NCBI GenBank assembly: GCA_023266715.1
Contig: JAHFPK010000054.1
Location: forward strand, 2,552-12,525
Reading direction: 5' to 3'
Origin: Hyphomicrobiales bacterium
GTDB taxonomy: Bacteria; Pseudomonadota; Alphaproteobacteria; Rhizobiales; Aestuariivirgaceae
Length of the DNA stretch: 9,974 nucleotides
Shown one piece after another: positions 6,247 to 9,974 of the stretch (the stretch's first letter is position 1; the number at the start of each line of letters is the position of its first letter). The notes below the pieces were generated by a model that saw nothing but the letters and a program-made list of their open reading frames with translations, had not been told where the DNA came from and made no database searches. A program made the position numbers and the translations under genes.

Positions 6247-6281
6247 CCCGCCCTCTCAAGATCGCAGGGGAGGTAGGCGGG
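6247..6281 (-). repeat. Second hairpin upstream of the terminator
   Basis: Arms CCCGCC (6247-6252) and GGCGGG (6276-6281) pair perfectly, with further partial pairing between CTC and GAG inside. It begins directly after the stop of the 56-aa gene and precedes the terminator-like hairpin, so the 103-nt gap is mostly structured in the transcript. Confidence 0.45.
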
Positions 6282-6284
6282 ATT

Positions 6285-6455
6285 TCAGAGGCGTTCCTGC
6301 CGTTCTATCAGTTTGGAATGGTCCATCAGCAGGGCGGCAAGGGCTGCCCTGGGGACTTTGACTGATTCGGATGATTGTCGGGCTTTGTCCACAGCTTCAT
6401 GGACTGATTCGAATTGCTCCTGGGAGCAGGTAAGGTACGGAATTGGCTTGCGCAT
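6285..6455 (-). CDS. First leftward gene, 56-aa small protein
   Basis: Too short for ordinary ORF cut-offs but well supported. ATG 6455 has GAGGAA six bases upstream, the frame is preceded by a TAA, and the translation is protein-like: a short N-terminal strand with one cysteine, a helix FESVHEAVDKARQSS, then VPRAALAALLMDH and a basic helix ending in RQERL. The V-x-R-A-A-L-x-x-L-L-x-D-H pattern is common in tiny phage proteins. It is the first gene behind the leftward promoter, about 34 nt from the predicted transcript start. The overlapping 62-aa frame (6326-6514) reads as non-protein-like. Function unknown; early-expressed tiny phage proteins often act on host processes, but nothing here shows that. 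Confidence 0.78.
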   Translation of the reverse strand: MRKPIPYLTCSQEQFESVHEAVDKARQSSESVKVPRAALAALLMDHSKLIERQERL

Positions 6456-6495
6456 CGTGCGTTCCTCATCATGAGTTGCCAGTTAGAACGATATG

Positions 6496-6524
6496 AGATA
6501 AGACCATTTTTCATTAAATGTCAA
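6496..6524 (-). promoter_or_regulatory. Leftward early promoter
   Basis: Minus-strand TTGACA (6524-6519), a perfect sigma-70-type -35. At 17 bases follows TTATCT (6501-6496), a weak -10; at 18 bases TATCTC is an alternative. The predicted transcript start is near 6489, giving a leader of about 34 nt to the ATG at 6455. A weak -10 fits a regulated promoter. Confidence 0.55.
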
Positions 6525-6543
6525 ACACTGTTGCATTGAACAG
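6524..6543. promoter_or_regulatory. Operator-like inverted repeats in the divergent region
   Basis: AACACTGTT (6524-6532) is a perfect 9-bp palindrome, and CTGTT-N6-AACAG (6528-6543) is a second inverted repeat sharing its TGTT arm. The set lies between the two divergent blocks, touches the leftward -35, and is 24 bases before the HTH gene start. It is a plausible binding site for that HTH protein (inference). Confidence 0.45.
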
Positions 6544-6566
6544 GCTTTTTATGGTAGGTGATTTGC

Positions 6567-6815
6567 ATGAAACTTCACGATTATCTTAAAGACAACCTGA
6601 TTATGAACAGGGCTTTTGCCCGTGATCTAGGGATAACAGAAGTGTCCCTGAGCCGCCTTCGGCATGGAAAAGGTACACCGAACTGGAAAACAATGCGCAA
6701 GGTTTTGCGCCTGAGCAAGGGCCAGGTCACGCCCAATGACTTCATCGACATTGAAAAAGAGCTTTCCGAGGTAGCGCCGGGCCCGCGCGATAGTGCCCAA
6801 ACCCCCGCAACATAA
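6567..6815 (+). CDS. Cro/CI-type HTH transcriptional regulator
   Basis: An 82-aa protein, started at ATG 6567 with AGGTG six bases upstream; a GTG at 6558 is in frame but lacks a good site. The helix-turn-helix covers about residues 13-37 (NRAFARDLGITEVSLSRLRHG), followed by G-x-x-P-N-W-x-T-M and a third helix, the usual XRE layout. GQVTPNDF (52-59) matches the end of this family. The last 20 residues are a proline-containing tail. It is the first rightward gene and faces the leftward promoter, so a Cro-like role in choosing between the two transcription units is likely. It has no separate oligomerisation or protease domain of a CI repressor. Confidence 0.88.
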   Translation: MKLHDYLKDNLIMNRAFARDLGITEVSLSRLRHGKGTPNWKTMRKVLRLSKGQVTPNDFIDIEKELSEVAPGPRDSAQTPAT

Positions 6816-6826
6816 GGAGAAGGCCA

Positions 6827-7522
6827 TTGGTCCAGACTTTGAAACGTCCACCTAAGAAGGTCCACCCGGACCAAACCCGCGTAATAACCCCACAGCACAA
6901 TGGCCCCAGCGATGAAGCCATTCTGGTAATGACCGGCGAACTGATCAGTGTCAGGGCCGACAAGGCCGCATTGAGCAAGGTCGAGAAGAAAATCCGGCAG
7001 CGCATGGTCAACGCCGGCATGAAGGTGCAGCAGATCGACATGGCGCTTCGCCTCTCCGACATGGGCCCCAAGGAAGTGCAGGAAATGTTTCAGCACCTTC
7101 TCAACTATGCCCGCGTCCTCTCGGTGCCTATCGGCACCCAGCTTTCATTCTTCACGGATCCCGGCGCCAAGACTCCCTCTCTCGAAGATGAACTGAAAAA
7201 AGCCTTCGATTGGGGCAAGACGCTCAGCCTCCTGGGCAAAGACCCGGATTTTACGGCGTACCAAAAGGAAGGCCCTTTGGGTCAGGAACACTTGAAGGGC
7301 TGGAATGCTGGCCAGCAAGTTCGCCATGCGCAGCTTATCCAGAACAGCGAGGATGAGGCGGCGCGGAAGAAGAAGGCCGACGAAGACGCAGCCGCCAAGG
7401 TTGCGGCCAAAACCGCCAAGGCCGAGAAGAAAGCCAAGTCGGGCAAGGGAAAAGCGGAGCAGGCCGTCAGGGATGAAATGGCCAAGCTCGACGATGCGCC
7501 CGAAGAAGAAGCCGTTCATTAA
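6827..7522 (+). CDS. Phage protein with GapR-like helices and RMF-like motif
   Basis: A 231-aa protein starting at TTG 6827, chosen because a perfect AAGGAG lies seven bases upstream (partly overlapping the stop of the HTH gene). Residues 35-97 (helical, ending KEVQEMFQHLLNYARVL) look like the helical part of the DUF2312/GapR group, small DNA-binding proteins of Alphaproteobacteria. The text PIGTQLSFF follows. Residues of about 122-164 carry F127-D-W-G, G137 and then HLKGWNAGQQ, the spacing of the ribosome modulation factor motif (G-x6-G then L-x-x-G-W). The tail (about 175-231) is a K/A/E-rich helical stretch. Both resemblances are from memory and unproven; binding of DNA or ribosome is inferred. 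Confidence 0.82.
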   Translation: MVQTLKRPPKKVHPDQTRVITPQHNGPSDEAILVMTGELISVRADKAALSKVEKKIRQRMVNAGMKVQQIDMALRLSDMGPKEVQEMFQHLLNYARVLSVPIGTQLSFFTDPGAKTPSLEDELKKAFDWGKTLSLLGKDPDFTAYQKEGPLGQEHLKGWNAGQQVRHAQLIQNSEDEAARKKKADEDAAAKVAAKTAKAEKKAKSGKGKAEQAVRDEMAKLDDAPEEEAVH

Positions 7523-7529
7523 ATTTTAG

Positions 7530-7560
7530 GGCGAGTTACGGGAAAAAACCGTAACTCGCC
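7530..7560 (+). repeat. Perfect 12-bp hairpin between genes
   Basis: Arms GGCGAGTTACGG (7530-7541) and CCGTAACTCGCC (7549-7560) around an A-rich 7-nt loop, starting 7 bases after a stop codon and ending 4 bases before the Shine-Dalgarno of the RuvC-like gene. No T-run follows on the plus strand, so it is not a standard intrinsic terminator. It may shield the mRNA end, set the ratio of the two proteins, or bind a protein. Confidence 0.65.
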
Positions 7561-7574
7561 AACCGAGGCCAATA

Positions 7575-8180
7575 ATGTCAGTTTCCGTTGCCGCCTTCGA
7601 CTTGGCGAAGAATAGAACAGGCTATGCCGTAGGAACGCCGGGCATTGCCAACAATTCTTGCAAGCCCGGATGGGGCGTGTTTGAGCCGGAACCGGGCGAG
7701 GATATGGAGCATGTGACCATGGGCAACTTCGCCCGCATGCTTCAAGAACTCCACAAGAATTATCAGTTGAGCCATATCGTTTACGAAATGCTTTTCGTTG
7801 ACCTCAATCCCCAGAAATTCCAGTTTAACGGGACGCGCGGCCAGATGCAGCTTGAGGGTGTTTTGCTTGCCTTCTGCGGCCTGCATGGCATTCATGTATC
7901 GAATGTTGCGGTCAACCAGTGGCGCAAGTCCGTCTATGGCTTTGCCAAGGCGCAGCCCAATGAGGGTGGCAAGTTGGAACCGGAGTATTGGAAGAAGCTG
8001 GCGACCTCCTGGGCTGCATCACAAGGTTGCTTTGTTCAATGGCACGATGAGGCCGAGGCCTTGGCGATCCTCTGGTGGGCGCTAGGCCAGCTTGACGGGA
8101 AGTTCGCAGGCTGGGCCGATCCTATATTTCGCAGGAATGATCTGCATGCTATGTTTCGGAGGGGAATTTACAGTGAGTAA
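7575..8180 (+). CDS. RuvC-like Holliday-junction resolvase
   Basis: A 201-aa protein of the RNase H fold. AAFDLAKNRTGYAV gives catalytic D9 with the T-G turn (T15-G16) of RuvC enzymes. E71 in HIVYEML is the second acidic residue, and the C-terminal HDEAEALAI (157-165) supplies D158 and E161. VNQWRKSVYG (113-122) matches the conserved helix region of the family. It would cleave four-way DNA junctions formed in recombination or replication, or trim branched DNA before packaging. ATG 7575 follows CGAGG six bases upstream. It overlaps the next gene by 8 bases. Length and motifs are normal for phage RuvC-like proteins; activity on junctions is inferred. Confidence 0.9.
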   Translation: MSVSVAAFDLAKNRTGYAVGTPGIANNSCKPGWGVFEPEPGEDMEHVTMGNFARMLQELHKNYQLSHIVYEMLFVDLNPQKFQFNGTRGQMQLEGVLLAFCGLHGIHVSNVAVNQWRKSVYGFAKAQPNEGGKLEPEYWKKLATSWAASQGCFVQWHDEAEALAILWWALGQLDGKFAGWADPIFRRNDLHAMFRRGIYSE

Positions 8181-8367
8181 GCCCAAGCAAGACCCAATTG
8201 ATATCACTTTCAACCGTTGCGACAATCCCGCATGCGAGGCCTATCACCTTTGCATCGAGGGCAGTTTTCTCGGATTAATCAACATTCCCATGCTGCCAGA
8301 AGGCTGGCGCGCGGTGATCAAACTCATTGAAGATACATTGGACGGGAAAATTGGTAAAACCCACTGA
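8173..8367 (+). CDS. Small protein, 64 aa, unknown function
   Basis: The longer in-frame ORF (from 8092) lies inside the RuvC gene. The better start is GTG 8173 with GGAGGGG 8-10 bases upstream, overlapping the RuvC stop by 8 bases. The protein has three cysteines close together (RCDNPACEAYHLC), spaced C-x4-C-x5-C, which is not a classical zinc-ribbon spacing, followed by a hydrophobic strand and a C-terminal helix. A metal-binding or disulfide role cannot be shown. It is tightly coupled to its neighbours in the rightward operon. Confidence 0.65.
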   Translation: MSKPKQDPIDITFNRCDNPACEAYHLCIEGSFLGLINIPMLPEGWRAVIKLIEDTLDGKIGKTH

Positions 8368-9052
8368 AAAGCCTGTGCAGTCGGCCCGCGGCCTATTTCG
8401 TGCAACCGGCAACAAGTCAAAGCCGAAGCCCGTGCGGATGCTTGATGGCAGTTACGAAAAAAAGGAAACCGCCGAGCGCGAGAAGGATGAATTTTACCCA
8501 ACCCCGCCCGAACCCACCCAAAGCCTGCTCTATTACGAGCATGAGCGGCTTAAAGACTTTGGCGCCATCTGGGAGCCTGCCTGCGGTGATGGTGCCATGA
8601 TGCGCGAGATAACGGCCGCAGGCTTCAGTTGTGTTGGCAGCGATTTGGTGGATCGCGGCTGCGGTGCGGAGATTGTCGATTTCTTCACCATGAAGATGGC
8701 GCCTTGTAAGGCAATCATCACCAATCCGCCCTACAATCTCGTGAACACGCGAGACGGAAATGGCCGGTGGATATGGCATGCCCTCGATGTTCTCAAGGTG
8801 GAATACATGGCCCTGCTGCTCAACTGGTCGTGGCCTGGCGCTGGCGGAACAAGCAGGCTATGGGCCGAACGTCAGCCGGCCCGCGTCTATCTGATGCGCT
8901 GGAAGATAGATTTTACCGGCGAAGGTGCGCCGCCCATGCTTCACGGATGGTTCGTTTGGGACCGGAAGCACGTAGGCCCCTGCCAATTGTTAATGATGGA
9001 TCGCGTCGATGGGCGCCAGCATCACCTCTTTGAACAAAGGAAAGAGCCATGA
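8327..9052 (+). CDS. DNA N6-adenine-type methyltransferase
   Basis: A 241-aa SAM-dependent enzyme that would transfer a methyl group to adenine N6 in DNA. FYPTP (56-60) is the motif X region, EPACGDGA (83-90) the SAM-binding motif I, SDL (105-107) motif II, DF (118-119) motif III, and NPPY (133-136) the catalytic motif IV. The missing long target-recognition domain is normal for short phage enzymes of this type. No restriction partner is adjacent, so it is an orphan modification enzyme, perhaps protecting phage DNA. The TTG at 8327 has GGTGA nine bases upstream; the TTG at 8351 and the GTG at 8375 are alternatives, and the start is uncertain. It overlaps the next gene by ATGA. Confidence 0.92.
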   Translation: MKIHWTGKLVKPTEKPVQSARGLFRATGNKSKPKPVRMLDGSYEKKETAEREKDEFYPTPPEPTQSLLYYEHERLKDFGAIWEPACGDGAMMREITAAGFSCVGSDLVDRGCGAEIVDFFTMKMAPCKAIITNPPYNLVNTRDGNGRWIWHALDVLKVEYMALLLNWSWPGAGGTSRLWAERQPARVYLMRWKIDFTGEGAPPMLHGWFVWDRKHVGPCQLLMMDRVDGRQHHLFEQRKEP

Positions 9053-9974
9053 ACCAGCGAGACATTCTTGATCAACGCCTAAAGGTCATCGGCCACCGAA
9101 GGGGCGAGTTGGTCACGGAACTGGAAGATCTTGACGTTGAGGGCCGGGAACTCGTCATAGCTCTGCGCGTCCTCGACCGCTACGCCATTCGCCTCATGGG
9201 CGACAACAAGGGAAAGCGCGACCGCCTCAAATCCGAGCCCGACACGCCAGAAGAGCAAACCGTAGAGGTGTCGGTCAACACCGCGCCGGCACCGGAAGCC
9301 CTGCAGCATGCCTTCGAGGCTGGCGTAGAGGCGGAGAGGACCGGCTTTGTGCAGCCCGACATGGCGAAGGTCGAGGACGTTATTGCCACGGTGCCGTTGT
9401 CCGAGATCGTCACCGATGGCCAGCATCAGTTTCCGCCATTTGTGCAACCAGAACCCACAGAAATGCCCGTAGAGCCGGTTCCTGCCGACCCCCCTCCTGC
9501 ACCTGCTCCCGAGCCTGAGAAGGTCGCCCTGGTGGAGGTGAAGGCCGATGTATTCGATATGCTGGTGGGCCATGAGAGGGCGCTGCACACCCCAAAGCCC
9601 CCCTTGGCGGTCGAGAAGCCTTTCGACATGCGCACCAAGCCTGAATCAGTTGACCTGCGCAAGCGGCCATGGAGCGATGAGCGCAAGGCCGTCGCCTCAA
9701 AATACGAACGCGACCGCTTGGCGGGGGTAAAGCCCCAGACCAGCCACGAGCGCAAGTATGGCAACACCGACACTTCGCACCTTGAACCGGCACCGGCATG
9801 GCGCGGAAAAGCTGCGGAGAACAGCGACATTCAGCGCGTCACCCTGCCCGAAGGTGAACTGGCGCTGTCTGGAAGCTATCTCATGTTCGACGGCAAGATG
9901 ATTGCGCACCTCGACAAGTTTGAAAAGGCGCTTCTGGGCGAACTGATGAAGAATTTCGGCCAGCAGGTCAGAAA
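9049..9974 (+). CDS. Partial coiled-coil and proline-rich protein, unknown
   Basis: Open reading frame from ATG 9049 (ATGA overlap with the methyltransferase stop) to the window edge, at least 308 codons with no stop. The first 55 residues form a short coiled coil (LDQRLKVIGHRRGELVTEL and onward). Residues of about 130-165 are proline- and glutamate-rich (VPADPPPAPAPEPEK). Around 200-225 there is a charged helical stretch (WSDERKAVASKYERDR), and the last part (about 280-306) has a hydrophobic-rich segment LALSGSYLMFDGKM followed by an acidic and basic helix. No catalytic motif or membrane segment is seen. The modular layout with flexible linkers suggests a multi-domain binding protein, but the family is unrecognised and the C-terminus is outside the window. 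Confidence 0.78.
   Translation, partial: MNQRDILDQRLKVIGHRRGELVTELEDLDVEGRELVIALRVLDRYAIRLMGDNKGKRDRLKSEPDTPEEQTVEVSVNTAPAPEALQHAFEAGVEAERTGFVQPDMAKVEDVIATVPLSEIVTDGQHQFPPFVQPEPTEMPVEPVPADPPPAPAPEPEKVALVEVKADVFDMLVGHERALHTPKPPLAVEKPFDMRTKPESVDLRKRPWSDERKAVASKYERDRLAGVKPQTSHERKYGNTDTSHLEPAPAWRGKAAENSDIQRVTLPEGELALSGSYLMFDGKMIAHLDKFEKALLGELMKNFGQQVR

Noticed and set aside
6326..6514. Minus-strand 62-aa ORF
   Set aside because: It overlaps the 56-aa gene in another frame, lacks a good start site and has poor protein character; its start would also lie upstream of the predicted transcript start.
6581..7096. Minus-strand 171-aa ORF
   Set aside because: Antisense to the HTH gene and the GapR/RMF-like gene, which both have good starts and family motifs.
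1..9974. CRISPR array, tRNA, rRNA, insertion sequence or integrase
   Set aside because: No regularly spaced repeats, cloverleaf-like sequence, transposase, terminal inverted repeats or recombinase gene were seen on either strand.

Overview
The window looks like the early (DNA-metabolism and regulation) region of a tailed phage or prophage. It holds two divergent, tightly packed gene blocks with many ATGA or few-base junctions, small unrecognised genes, and a recombination and repair gene set. No structural, packaging, lysis or integrase gene is visible, so free phage and prophage cannot be told apart. Several genes resemble families I associate with phages of Alphaproteobacteria: the IGDN-starting coiled-coil protein, the GapR/RMF-like protein and the FYPTP-type methyltransferase. 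Together with the moderately high G+C this suggests an alphaproteobacterial host, as an inference.

Left block (minus strand, read from about 6455 down to 1). It starts at a promoter-like site near 6496-6524 with a perfect TTGACA. In transcription order it holds: a 56-aa gene; a 103-nt gap with a terminator-like hairpin; a 169-aa orphan; a 271-aa coiled-coil IGDN protein; a 400-aa conserved phage protein that may be a single-strand annealing protein; a DEDDh 3'-5' exonuclease; small genes of 76 and 114 aa; a doubtful 83-aa ORF lying over hairpins and a perfect DnaA box; a 110-aa gene; a 156-aa HNH-like protein; an HNH-AP2 homing-type endonuclease; a 173-nt structured gap with a strong Shine-Dalgarno in front of a three-codon ORF; a 120-aa coiled-coil protein; and a partial protein with a signal peptide running off the left edge.

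Right block (plus strand, 6567 to the end). It holds an 82-aa Cro/CI-type HTH protein; a 231-aa protein with a GapR-like helical part and an RMF-like motif; a perfect 12-bp hairpin; a RuvC-like resolvase; a 64-aa small protein; an N6-adenine-type DNA methyltransferase; and a partial coiled-coil, proline-rich protein running off the right edge.

The HTH protein probably controls the divergent region, where AACA/TGTT repeats overlap the leftward -35. The left block supplies a candidate annealase plus exonuclease for recombination, and the right block a junction resolvase and a modification enzyme. Four of the CDS calls (1-216, 6285-6455, 8173-8367 and 9049-9974) and one start (5656) come from reading the sequence directly, because they run off an edge, are very short, or have a start decided by the ribosome binding site.
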